DNA from: DATEVL01 sp035281845 | GTDB taxonomy: Bacteria > Chloroflexota > Anaerolineae > Anaerolineales > E44-bin32 | Reading direction: 5' to 3' | DNA: 11,364 bases | Assembly: GCA_035281845.1 (NCBI GenBank) | Contig: DATEVL010000136.1 | Location: forward strand, 1 to 11,364 | Part shown: one piece after another, positions 1-7,451 of the stretch | How the letters are laid out: every line of letters starts with the position of its first letter | Position numbering within the stretch: the stretch's first letter is position 1 | Notes under the pieces: generated by a model | Seen by the model: only the letters and a program-made list of their open reading frames with translations | What the model was told of the DNA's origin: nothing | Database searches by the model: none | Made by a program: the position numbers and the translations under genes

Positions 1-49
1 GTGCGCGGCGCTCGGAATGACATTGAGGAGGTAGTCCGCCAAGCAAAGC

Positions 50-101
50 GTAGCCGCAGCCTTTAGGCTGCGCCGAGACGCCGGCTAAAGCCGGCGGCTA
101 C
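50..101. repeat. Compact cruciform-type palindromic repeat
   Basis: Three nested inverted repeats lie within about 52 bases. The outer arms are GTAGCCG (50-56) and CGGCTAC (95-101). Inside are two perfect 7-bp hairpins: CGCAGCC/GGCTGCG around TTTA (55-72), and CGCCGGC/GCCGGCG around TAAA (79-96). The whole can fold as a three-way junction. It lies beyond the 3' end of the ABC transporter operon. Both loops are A/T and the stems GC, as in short dispersed intergenic repeats of high-GC bacteria. It could also act as an RNA processing or stability hairpin, but no T-run follows on either strand, so I do not call it an intrinsic terminator. Confidence 0.65.
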
Positions 102-164
102 ACGCGCTTCCTACCACCGCCCGCCACACCGCCCGGCGTCCCGGCGAGGAGGGCAGGTGTGCTC

Positions 165-180
165 TGGCAGCGAGCTGCCA
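165..180 (-). terminator. Weak hairpin downstream of the ATPase gene
   Basis: TGGCAG (165-170) and CTGCCA (175-180) form a perfect 6-bp stem with loop CGAG. The hairpin starts about 80 bases past the stop codon of the transporter ATPase gene on the minus strand. No U-tract follows in the transcribed direction, so it is at best a 3'-end stabilising or Rho-dependent stop structure. The assignment rests only on position and stem. Confidence 0.25.
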
Positions 181-258
181 AATGCAGATGGGAATCCCCG
201 AAGCGCGGCCATTCGCTGGCTGCCGCGGGCATCCTGATTCCGCCTCTTCGGTTGGGCG

Positions 259-1863
259 TCAGGCGTGGGAAGCGAGGGCTTCGCCCTCGGAGACCCCGGC
301 CATCAACAGGCCGACCCTCTCGACGGTGGCCTCGTCCCGATCTAGCACCCCCATGATGCGCCCTTCGTACATGACCGCCAACCGGTCGGACAGGTTGCGA
401 ACTTCGTCGAGGTCTTCCGAGATCAGAAGCGTCGCCGTCCCGGCCGTGCGCTGCTCGACCAGGCGGCGGTGGATGTACTCCGTGCTGCCGATGTCGACCC
501 CGCGCGTCGGCTGAGCGGCGACCAGAACCACCGGCCGGCCGGCCAGGGCCCGCGCCAAGATGAGTTTCTGGATATTTCCGCCGGAGAGATTGCGCAGCGG
601 CGTTGCCCGTGACGGGGTCTTGATCTCGAACTCCCCGATCAGCCGATCGACATGCTGCCCGATGCGCGAGAAGTTGAGGAAGATCCCACGGGCAAACGGC
701 GGTTGGGCGTGGTTTTCGAGGATCATGTTCTCTTCGACGGAAAGCTCGCGGATCACGCCATCGCGCATGCGCTCCTCGGGAATGTACGCCAACCCTTGGG
801 CAAGCCGCCGCTCCGGGTCCCAGGCGGTCATTTCGCTCTGCTCGAGCCAGATTCGTCCTCGCCCGACCTTGCGCAACCCGGCGATGACTTCGGCCAGCTC
901 GCGCTGGCCATTCCCCGAGACCCCGGCCACCCCCAGGACCTCCCCCGCCCGCACCTCCAGGCTGACTCCGCGCACGGCGGGGAGGCCGCGGTCGCCATCC
1001 ACCCAGACGTCGTCCAGCCGCAGCCGGGCCTGGCCCGCCTCCACCGGCGGGCGTTCGACGCGCAGCAGGACCTCGCGGCCGACCATCAGGCGCGCCAGCT
1101 CCTGGCGGTCGGTCTCGGCCGTGACCAGGCTGCGTACGACCTGGCCGCCGCGCAGGACGGTGACCCGATCACTGATCGTCAGCACTTCGTGCAGCTTGTG
1201 GCTGATGAAGATCAGGAGATGGCCTTCGGCGGCCATGCGGCGCAAGGTGACGAAGAGTTCCTGAACCTCCTGAGGAGTCAGAACCGCCGTCGGCTCGTCC
1301 AGGATGAGGACCTGGGCGCCGCGGTAGAGCGCCTTGAGGATCTCGACGCGCTGCTGTTCGCCGACCGAAAGCTGCCAGACGTAGGCCGTCGGATCGACTT
1401 GCAGCCCATAGTTCGAAGCGAGCTGGCGGACCCGCTCGGCCACCCGGTCCGTGTCCAGCAGCAGGCCGCGGCTGGAGGGCAGACCGAGGGCGACGTTCTC
1501 CGCCACGGTCAATGTGGGGACCAGCATGAAATGCTGGTGGATCATGCCGATCCCCTGACGAATCGAGTCGGCCGGGGAGTGCAGCCGAACGGGGCGATCG
1601 TCGAGCCGGATCTCGCCTTCGTCCGGCTGATACAGCCCGTACAGGATCCGCATCAGCGTGGTCTTGCCGGCGCCGTTCTCTCCCAGCAGCGCGTGCACTT
1701 CGCCCGCCGTGACCGTCAGGTTGACGTGGTCGTTGGCGACGACGCCCGGGAAGCGCTTGACGATGTCGCGCAGCTCGATGCTGCGGAGGGTAGGTGCGGA
1801 TGGGGCGGGCATCGCAGGTGGGTCAATCGGGGCAGGGCTCTTGCCATGCCCCGATTCGCTCAT
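259..1863 (-). CDS. BMP-family (nucleoside/simple sugar) ABC transporter, double-domain ATPase
   Basis: This is a cytoplasmic ATPase subunit of 534 residues that powers import through the two permeases encoded upstream. It has two fused ABC domains. The first is complete: Walker A GENGAGKT (61-68), Q-loop Gln110, signature LSVGEQQR (165-172), Walker B VLILDEP with Asp189/Glu190, and switch His222. The second is degenerate in the way usual for this family: Walker A is replaced by GVSGNGQ (about 314-320), the signature LSGGNIQK (426-433) is intact, Walker B reads VVLVAAQPTRG, and there is no switch His. Only the first site should therefore hydrolyse ATP efficiently. Length and layout match the NupO/YufO and RbsA/MglA type. 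The ATG at 1863 lies 4 bases after the lipoprotein stop codon, with GGGGAG about 7 bases upstream. About 25 N-terminal residues precede the first beta strand, so a slightly later start is possible. It is the last gene of the operon. Confidence 0.93.
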   Translation of the reverse strand: MSESGHGKSPAPIDPPAMPAPSAPTLRSIELRDIVKRFPGVVANDHVNLTVTAGEVHALLGENGAGKTTLMRILYGLYQPDEGEIRLDDRPVRLHSPADSIRQGIGMIHQHFMLVPTLTVAENVALGLPSSRGLLLDTDRVAERVRQLASNYGLQVDPTAYVWQLSVGEQQRVEILKALYRGAQVLILDEPTAVLTPQEVQELFVTLRRMAAEGHLLIFISHKLHEVLTISDRVTVLRGGQVVRSLVTAETDRQELARLMVGREVLLRVERPPVEAGQARLRLDDVWVDGDRGLPAVRGVSLEVRAGEVLGVAGVSGNGQRELAEVIAGLRKVGRGRIWLEQSEMTAWDPERRLAQGLAYIPEERMRDGVIRELSVEENMILENHAQPPFARGIFLNFSRIGQHVDRLIGEFEIKTPSRATPLRNLSGGNIQKLILARALAGRPVVLVAAQPTRGVDIGSTEYIHRRLVEQRTAGTATLLISEDLDEVRNLSDRLAVMYEGRIMGVLDRDEATVERVGLLMAGVSEGEALASHA

Positions 1864-1867
1864 CTAT

Positions 1868-2926
1868 CTACTCCCCAACCGGGATGACGATGCTTCCGTC
1901 GACGATCCCCTTGATCGTTTCGTTCAAGGCGAATTGCAGGTGCTCATCCGGGCCAACGGGGAAATCCTTGTTACGCTCGATGACCAGGCCGCGGTTCGCC
2001 AGATCGATGGCGAACGACTGGCCGCCGAGCGTGCCGCCCTGGATCAGGGCGATCATCTCGGTCAGGACGACCTCCCAGTGGTAGACCTGCGAGGCGAAGA
2101 CGATCTCCGGCGCCAGACTGGCCTGATTCGACTGCGTCCCGAACCAGGACACGCCCGACTCCTGCGCCACGCCGATGGCGCCGGTCACCATCTGGGCCGT
2201 GCCGGTCAGGACGTCGGCGCCGGCGTCGATGTGCGTCTGGGCGGCCTGCGAGGCGAGGGCCGTGTCGCTGAACGAGCCGGTCCAGATTGTGGCGACCGTC
2301 GCCTCGGGGTCGGTGGCAGTGACGCCGGCGGTGAAGCCGTCGACGTATAGCTTGGCGTCGCCGGTCTCGATCGGCCCGATGACGCCGATCTTGCCGCTCC
2401 GCGAGTACATGGCGGCGAGGACGCCATTGACATAGCCGCCCTGCTCGGAGCGGGCCTCATAGGCGAAGACGTTCGGCAGCCCGAAGGTGTCGACCGTCGT
2501 TCCCCAGGCGAAGCTGGTGTCGGGGAAGTCCGGTGCGATCTCCTGGAGCGACGAGCCGTACTGGGAGCCGTGGGCGATGACGAGGTCGAAGCCCTGGCTG
2601 GCATAGTCGCGGATGGCGGCGGCGGCGTCCTCGATGACGAACATGCCTTCCGAGTAGGCGATCTCGAAGGCCGCCGGGCCTCCCATCTCCGCCTGCACCG
2701 CCAGCAGAGCATCGTACATGCTCTGGCTGAAGGCCAGGTCGTTGATGGCGCTCGGCATGACCACCGCCACGCGGAACGGTTCCGCCGGGACGGCGGTGGC
2801 CTCGGGTGGAGCCGGCGCTTGGGTGGGCTCCTGCGTCGGCGCCTCCGTCGGTGCTGCCGTCCCGCAGGCGCCCAGGAACAACGCGGCGATGATCAGGACG
2901 GCCGTACTCAGGTATAGCTTTCTCAT
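1868..2926 (-). CDS. BMP family ABC transporter substrate-binding lipoprotein (PnrA/Med type)
   Basis: This is the extracytoplasmic receptor of the importer, 352 residues from the chosen start. Residues 1-21 form a lipoprotein signal: MRK, a hydrophobic stretch, then lipobox LGAC with Cys21 as the lipidated residue. A Thr/Pro/Ala-rich linker (about 22-50) acts as a flexible tether. The BMP periplasmic-binding-like fold starts at FRVAVVMPSAINDLAF (51-66), with later family-like stretches such as GVIGPI and the C-terminal IKGIVDGSIVIP. Studied members (PnrA, NupN) bind purine nucleosides. The actual ligand cannot be read from the sequence, and other ligands are known in this fold. The reading frame stays open upstream to 3001, but AAGGAGGG sits about 7 bases before 2926 and the signal peptide begins there, so 2926 is the start. 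The stop codon is 4 bases from the ATPase gene. Confidence 0.92.
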   Translation of the reverse strand: MRKLYLSTAVLIIAALFLGACGTAAPTEAPTQEPTQAPAPPEATAVPAEPFRVAVVMPSAINDLAFSQSMYDALLAVQAEMGGPAAFEIAYSEGMFVIEDAAAAIRDYASQGFDLVIAHGSQYGSSLQEIAPDFPDTSFAWGTTVDTFGLPNVFAYEARSEQGGYVNGVLAAMYSRSGKIGVIGPIETGDAKLYVDGFTAGVTATDPEATVATIWTGSFSDTALASQAAQTHIDAGADVLTGTAQMVTGAIGVAQESGVSWFGTQSNQASLAPEIVFASQVYHWEVVLTEMIALIQGGTLGGQSFAIDLANRGLVIERNKDFPVGPDEHLQFALNETIKGIVDGSIVIPVGE

Positions 2927-2933
2927 CTTTCTC

Positions 2934-2940
2934 CCTCCTT
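2934..2940 (-). promoter_or_regulatory. Strong Shine-Dalgarno of the BMP lipoprotein gene
   Basis: On the minus strand AAGGAGG lies 7 bases before the ATG at 2926. It is the strongest ribosome-binding site in the operon and fixes the start against the in-frame upstream ATG at 3001. High translation would fit a binding protein that has to outnumber its membrane complex. Confidence 0.75.
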
Positions 2941-3001
2941 GGAGAGTGATGTCACGGACACGGCTCGATACGATCTCAGGACGCCGGCCAGCGGTCGGCA
3001 T

Positions 3002-3937
3002 TCAGCCCTCGCCCCGTTCGAAGGGCTTGGTGAGGGCCGCCGGCTGGCGCGCCTTACGGAAGGGAACAACCAGCATCAGGATCGTCAGGACATAGGGCAG
3101 CATCAACGCGAAGTCCGGGGCGATGGGGATCCCCAATACCTGGATCCAGTTCTGCAGCGCGTTGACCGTACTGAAGAGGAGCGATCCGGCTAACGCTCCC
3201 AGCGGGCTCCATCCGCCAAAGTAGACCAGGGCGACGGCGATGAAGCCCATGCCGGAGGTCAGATTCTGCTGGAAGACGTTGAGCAGGGCAATGGATAAGG
3301 AGGCGCCGGCGACGCTCGCCAGGATCCCACCGACCGTCACGGTGGCGTAGCGCACGCGGGTGATGCTGACGCCCAGCGCGTCCGCCGCCGCCGGGTTCTG
3401 CCCCGCCGACTTGATCTTCAGGCCCCAGGTCGTGCGATTCAAGACCAGCCAGACCAGAGGCACCAGGAGGTAGGCGGCGTAGACCATCAGGTTGTGATTG
3501 AACAGCAAATCACCCACGACCGGCAAATCGCCGAGGAAGGGCAGACGGATCGGGGGGAAGCCGCTGACGGTAGCGACCGAGCCGAGAGTCTTCTGGAAGA
3601 GCAGCTCGCTCATCCCTAACCCGAAAAGGAAGACTCCGATGCCGCTGATCCCCTGCTCGGCTCTGAAGGTGACGGTGATCAAGGCGTTGGCCAGACCGAG
3701 AATCGCGCCCATCAGGATCGCCGCCAGTAAGCCGAGCCACGGATCTCCGGTCCGGTACGTAAGGTAGAACCCGGCGTAGGCCCCCATCAACATCATCCCT
3801 TCGACCCCGAGGTTGAGAACGCCGCTCAGCTGGCCGATCGTCTCGCCGAGGGCGGCATACAAGTAAGGGGTGGCCAGCCGGATGCCGGAATAGACGATCC
3901 CGGCCAGCACCGCCGGGGAGAGCAGATCTTGGATCAT
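3002..3937 (-). CDS. BMP-type ABC transporter permease, second subunit (YufQ/NupQ-like)
   Basis: This integral membrane subunit of 311 residues belongs to the BPD_transp_2 (LivH/RbsC/NupQ) family. Several hydrophobic spans are visible. The family-typical segment GETIGQLSGVLNLGVEGMM occupies 31-49, and the cytoplasmic coupling-type stretch GLKIKSAGQNPAAADALGV occupies 172-190. Its ATG overlaps the TGA of the first permease gene by 4 bases (3934-3937), and there is no good Shine-Dalgarno, so translational coupling is likely. The frame remains open far upstream (to 4738), but that stretch is low-complexity Arg/Gly-rich translation antisense in frame to the first permease and is not real. It forms the channel with the neighbouring permease. 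The substrate is probably a nucleoside or similar small polar solute, inferred from family. Confidence 0.92.
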   Translation of the reverse strand: MIQDLLSPAVLAGIVYSGIRLATPYLYAALGETIGQLSGVLNLGVEGMMLMGAYAGFYLTYRTGDPWLGLLAAILMGAILGLANALITVTFRAEQGISGIGVFLFGLGMSELLFQKTLGSVATVSGFPPIRLPFLGDLPVVGDLLFNHNLMVYAAYLLVPLVWLVLNRTTWGLKIKSAGQNPAAADALGVSITRVRYATVTVGGILASVAGASLSIALLNVFQQNLTSGMGFIAVALVYFGGWSPLGALAGSLLFSTVNALQNWIQVLGIPIAPDFALMLPYVLTILMLVVPFRKARQPAALTKPFERGEG

Positions 3938-5070
3938 GTCGGCGCCGCCTGCTCGGCGCCGGAAGCGGCGCCAAGGGCGCTGGCCACTTCGGCTTTCTGC
4001 TGTCGCTGCACCATGCGCCTGCGCCAGATGTCGCTCGAGACGACGAAGATCACCAGCAGACCGTTGAGAGCCGTGATCATAGCGGACGGAATCTGCATGG
4101 CGCGTTGCATGGCGTTCGCCCCGACGATCAGGCCGCCGAAAAAGACGGCCGCCGGGATCGTCCCGATTGGATGCAGCAGGCCGAACAGGGCGGCGACGAT
4201 GCCGTTGAACCCGGCAGCTCCGGTGAAGCCGGCCGATGAGCCGTCGGTGAACATTCGGTGGTTCACGCCCATCACCTGCACCGCGCCGGCCAGGCCGGCC
4301 AGCGCGCCGCTGAGCACCATCGCCAGAATGCCGTAGCGGCTGACCCGCATCCCGGCCCGACGCGAGGCGAACGGATTCAGACCGACGGCGCGGATGCGAA
4401 AACCGATCGTCGTGCGCCACAACAAGACCCAGGCCAGGATCGCCACGATCACCGCCAGCAGAAATCCGGCATGCAATCGCGTCGGCACCAGTCTTGGCAG
4501 ATCTGCCGCCAGCGTGAACCGCGCCGTCTGCGGGATGAAGGACCCTTTCGACACCTGTTCCGGGTCCATCAGAGGCCCCCGCAGAAGGTAATTGAGCGCC
4601 TGAATGGCGATGGCGTTCATCATGATCGTCGTCAGGATCTCGTTGACCTGCAGCCTCGCCTTCAACACTCCGGGAACCGCGCCCCACGCGGCCCCGGCCA
4701 GGAACCCGAGGGCGAGACCCACCGGGATGAGAGCCCACGCCGGCCAGGCGCGCAGGGCAAGGACGGCGGCTGTCGCCGCCAGCCCGCCCACAATTAGCTG
4801 ACCTTCTCCGCCGATATTGAGCATCCCGCCGCGGAAGGCAATACAGATCCCGACTCCCACCAACAGGAGCGGGGTGGCTTTGACCAGGGTGTCCGCCACC
4901 GAATTGAGACTGCCAAACGCGCCCTGGAACATGGAGGCGTAGGCCGCAACCGGATCGACTCCGAGTGCCAGGAGCAACAGCGCTCCGACGGCCAGCGCGG
5001 CGACAACGGCCGCTAAGGGCGTCAGAATGGCGAGCCAGGTCGGGGAGAGGAAACGTGAGGTCTTGCCCAC
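3934..5070 (-). CDS. BMP-type ABC transporter permease, first subunit (YufP/NupP-like)
   Basis: A 378-residue multi-span inner membrane protein, the first gene of the importer operon. An N-terminal hydrophobic span (about 11-37) leads into the conserved segment GGMLNIGGEGQLIVGG (81-96). The family motif NEILTTIMMN follows at 143-152, and the coupling-type loop GFRIRAVGLNP at 223-233. A charged Arg/Gln/Ala-rich tail ends the protein. The length slightly exceeds the usual 340-360 because of this tail. The start is GTG at 5070, with GGAG about 5 bases upstream. The reading frame overlaps the next permease by 4 bases (ATGA). It pairs with that protein as a heterodimeric channel. Confidence 0.92.
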   Translation of the reverse strand: MGKTSRFLSPTWLAILTPLAAVVAALAVGALLLLALGVDPVAAYASMFQGAFGSLNSVADTLVKATPLLLVGVGICIAFRGGMLNIGGEGQLIVGGLAATAAVLALRAWPAWALIPVGLALGFLAGAAWGAVPGVLKARLQVNEILTTIMMNAIAIQALNYLLRGPLMDPEQVSKGSFIPQTARFTLAADLPRLVPTRLHAGFLLAVIVAILAWVLLWRTTIGFRIRAVGLNPFASRRAGMRVSRYGILAMVLSGALAGLAGAVQVMGVNHRMFTDGSSAGFTGAAGFNGIVAALFGLLHPIGTIPAAVFFGGLIVGANAMQRAMQIPSAMITALNGLLVIFVVSSDIWRRRMVQRQQKAEVASALGAASGAEQAAPT

Positions 5071-5117
5071 CAGGTCTCCGTCGACTATCGGCGAGCTGGG
5101 AATCGTCCGAACCCTGA

Positions 5118-5223
5118 AGGCCGGCCCTTCGGCCTCACCACGGAGCGGGCTCCATCGAGGGGGCCGGCCCTGGCTTTGCCGCGGGGCCGCCCCGCAGAAG
5201 TATAGGTGGCCGCCTCCGGCGGC
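5118..5223 (-). other. Cluster of GC-rich hairpins in the leader of the importer operon
   Basis: The 210 bp gap between the dehydrogenase and the first permease carries five short perfect inverted repeats: AGGCCG/CGGCCT (5118-5135), GGAGC/GCTCC (5142-5153), the palindrome GGGCCGGCCC (5161-5170), GCGGGG/CCCCGC (5181-5195) and GCCGCC/GGCGGC (5209-5223). None is followed by a U-tract on the minus strand. TATACT on the minus strand (5199-5204) is a possible -10 box, which would put most hairpins in a leader of about 120 bases, but I see no -35 match. The gap may hold a promoter with a structured leader, or just stabilising hairpins. Confidence 0.4.
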
Positions 5224-5280
5224 GCGCAGTGATGAATGGCCCTCGGAAGCGGACTAAGACTCCCCGCTATCGCCGGATCA

Positions 5281-6462
5281 TCACGCGACCGACTTTGTCT
5301 GGACATCGATGGTGAACCCGCGCCGTTTCGCTTGCTCGACGAACTCGGTTCCGCTCATGGCCAGCTCCACCGGGATGACGCCGCGCGGCACCTGACCGAA
5401 CGCGATCGCCTCGGTCAAGATGGCGGCGTGCCAACCCGTCCCTTGCTCCATGGCGCTGAAGCCGGTCGCCTCATCGAATCGATGAACCAGGTCGACCCCA
5501 ACCTCGGCCGATCGTCCGCCTTTCTTCCCCTTCGCGAGAATCCGGATGAGGATCAGATCGTGCGCCTCGGGGTCGGCTCGAATCTGCGGATCCCACAGCG
5601 TGTGCAGCACGTGTCGAGGGATCACGCGCTGGCCGTCCACCGCCACCGGCTTCATTCCGAGCAGGCCGAGTTGCTGGATGGTCTTGAGTTGGGCGAAATG
5701 GCCGGGGTAACGCATCGTCTTGTTCTGCAGCGTCCGAAGTCTTCCGGTGAAGGTGCGGACGGCGGTGGTCAGCCCGCCGGAGGTCGTGAAGGCTTCCAGC
5801 GTACCCGTCGGCGAGGGGAACTCGACCAACTCGAATTCCTCGAGCGCGGGGATCCCCACGGGTTTCCCCTCTCGAAGATAGAGACAATCGCCGAAGTATT
5901 CGTTGGTCAGTCCCTCGATGCTGAAGTGCAGGCTGTAGTTCCATGGCGGCTTGGGCGCCTGCGGGAGTCCGGCGTCCCACATCAAGACGTCGGTCGTCTG
6001 GTCCAGGTGTTCCATGGCGTACAGGATGAGGGACGTTCCCATGCCGGGAACTTGTCCACAATCGGGAACGATGCTGCAGCCGGCTTCGGCGGCCTCGCCG
6101 GTTCGGGCAAGCTGTACGAGAACGACCTCGCTGTTACCTCCGAGGTCGGTCATACCGCAGCCGGCCTGGATGGCGGCCTCCGTCAAGCCCAGGTTGAAGA
6201 AGTAGGGGACGGCGCTGACGAAAGCCTCGATCCGTTCCTTGCGGAGCCACGCCGCGACGGCATGCGGGTCGCCGGCGTTCACGACTTGTGGCCGCGCCAG
6301 AGGGAGTCCAATCAGTTCGTTGACACGCCGGGCGGATCGTTCCGCCTGAGCTCGATCCCCATCCCCCATCCAAATCGCTTCCGCCTCACCAAAACGGGCG
6401 AGGTCGTAGGCGGCGGCCGTTCCCTGGCGGCCGGCCCCGATCACTGCAAAACGATGAGTCAT
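5281..6462 (-). CDS. Saccharopine dehydrogenase family protein, lysine 6-dehydrogenase-like
   Basis: A 393-residue NAD(P)-dependent oxidoreductase. The N-terminal Rossmann fold shows VIGAGRQG, with Gly9/Gly11/Gly14 binding the dinucleotide. An acidic Asp34 near the end of the second strand suits NAD(H) better than NADP(H). Further family stretches are DLGGN (106-110), PDCGQVPGM (133-141), SIEGL (181-185), AFTTSGG (224-230) and RYPGHF (251-256). This order and the roughly 390-residue length resemble lysine 6-dehydrogenase, which oxidatively deaminates the epsilon-amino group of lysine. Other members act on saccharopine or carboxynorspermidine, so the substrate is an inference. AGGAGG lies 9 bases before the ATG. 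It follows the deglycation kinase gene by 134 bp on the same strand, and the importer follows it. Confidence 0.85.
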   Translation of the reverse strand: MTHRFAVIGAGRQGTAAAYDLARFGEAEAIWMGDGDRAQAERSARRVNELIGLPLARPQVVNAGDPHAVAAWLRKERIEAFVSAVPYFFNLGLTEAAIQAGCGMTDLGGNSEVVLVQLARTGEAAEAGCSIVPDCGQVPGMGTSLILYAMEHLDQTTDVLMWDAGLPQAPKPPWNYSLHFSIEGLTNEYFGDCLYLREGKPVGIPALEEFELVEFPSPTGTLEAFTTSGGLTTAVRTFTGRLRTLQNKTMRYPGHFAQLKTIQQLGLLGMKPVAVDGQRVIPRHVLHTLWDPQIRADPEAHDLILIRILAKGKKGGRSAEVGVDLVHRFDEATGFSAMEQGTGWHAAILTEAIAFGQVPRGVIPVELAMSGTEFVEQAKRRGFTIDVQTKSVA

Positions 6463-6596
6463 CTACGAGTTCCTCCTGGCGTTGAGGCGCCAAGCGTTCC
6501 CGGCCCACGGCCGAGCCCTGCCGATCGGGTTCCCATGATATCAGGGGGACGGGGAGCGGCTCCTCTGGAAATGAAAACCGCCGATGTGGAACCGGG

Positions 6597-7451
6597 TTAC
6601 GTGAATGCTTGCAGCACCGAGCGAACCGACCCGAGGTAACTGCCCCCGAACAGGTTCAGGTGGTTCAGAAGGTGGTAGAGATTGTAGACCGGGAGACGAT
6701 CGCGCCAGCCCGGAGGGAGTCGACTCGCTTCGGCATACGCCCCATAGAATGTTTCGGGGAATCCGCCGAAGAGTTCGGTCATCCCGAGCTCGGCCTCCGC
6801 CCAGCCGTAGTGACAGGCCGGATCGACCAGGCACGGCTCCCCGTTCGGACCGCGCAGGACATTGCCCGACCACAAGTCGCCGTGGATCAGGCACGCCGGC
6901 TGATCCGGAAGGAGGCGGTCCAGCCGGGCGCACAGTGCCTCCACCTGCCCGAGATCAGCCTTCTCGAGCAGTCCTGAATCGCGTGCACGGCGGGCCTGGA
7001 ACAGCAGTCGGCGCTCGGCGAAGAAGGCATGGCCGTCCGGGGTCCATCCATTGGGCTGCGGGGTGAGGCCGATGTAGTTGGTGTGATCGAATCCGAAGCG
7101 CGGGCAAGTGCGCGAATGAAGCTGGGCGAGCTCGCGGCCGAGACGTTCCCAGAAACCGGCGACGTTCCTGCTCGGAGACAAGTCCTCGAGCAGCAAGAAC
7201 GTTGGGCCCCAAAGGAGCGCATGGGGAAGGCGGGGTCCGGTGCCAAGGGCCAGGGCCATCAGGCCATCGGCCTCGCAAGGAAACATGTCCTCGGGGACGC
7301 CGTCATTGACCTTGAGAAAAAGGGTTCTCCCGCCGTCGATCATCAAGCGGTAGCAGGCGTGTATGCATCCGCCGCCCTGCGGGATCGCCTGCGTGATTGC
7401 GCCAAAACCTTGAGCCCGGCACCATTCGACGATGGGCTGGGGAAGATTCAT
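6597..7451 (-). CDS. Fructosamine/ribulosamine-3-kinase family protein
   Basis: A 284-residue cytosolic sugar-amine kinase. It phosphorylates the third carbon of ketoamine adducts on lysine, which makes them unstable and frees the amine. The kinase-like fold shows a glycine-rich nucleotide loop GGGCIHACYRL (26-36), the ATP-binding lysine in FLKVND (Lys47), the catalytic loop HGDLWSGN (190-197, Asp192) and the metal-binding DPA (210-212). The C-terminal FGGFPETFYGAY and YHLLNHLNLFGGSY stretches are characteristic. Biochemical work on bacterial homologues indicates most prefer ribulosamines and erythrulosamines over fructosamines. The ATG overlaps the TGA of the phosphatase gene by 4 bases and has only a weak ribosome-binding site, so the two are probably translationally coupled. 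Cysteines in the nucleotide loop (29, 33) are notable, since loop cysteines give redox control in some members. Confidence 0.93.
   Translation of the reverse strand: MNLPQPIVEWCRAQGFGAITQAIPQGGGCIHACYRLMIDGGRTLFLKVNDGVPEDMFPCEADGLMALALGTGPRLPHALLWGPTFLLLEDLSPSRNVAGFWERLGRELAQLHSRTCPRFGFDHTNYIGLTPQPNGWTPDGHAFFAERRLLFQARRARDSGLLEKADLGQVEALCARLDRLLPDQPACLIHGDLWSGNVLRGPNGEPCLVDPACHYGWAEAELGMTELFGGFPETFYGAYAEASRLPPGWRDRLPVYNLYHLLNHLNLFGGSYLGSVRSVLQAFT

Noticed and set aside
652..1887. A 411-codon open frame on the plus strand
   Set aside because: It lies antisense to the transporter ATPase, whose motifs are complete. Long shadow frames are expected in GC-rich coding DNA, and the translation shows no family signature.
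3938..4738. Upstream extension of the second permease frame
   Set aside because: It overlaps the first permease gene and has a low-complexity Arg/Gly-rich translation. The membrane protein begins at the ATG at 3937.
6463..6596. Promoter in the gap between kinase and dehydrogenase genes
   Set aside because: TATCAT on the minus strand (6535-6540) resembles a -10 box, but no -35 is found at 15-19 bp and the leader would be long. The evidence is too weak to annotate.
5236..6639. A 467-codon open frame on the plus strand
   Set aside because: It is antisense to the saccharopine-dehydrogenase-family gene and runs into the next gap. The minus-strand protein has clear Rossmann and family motifs.
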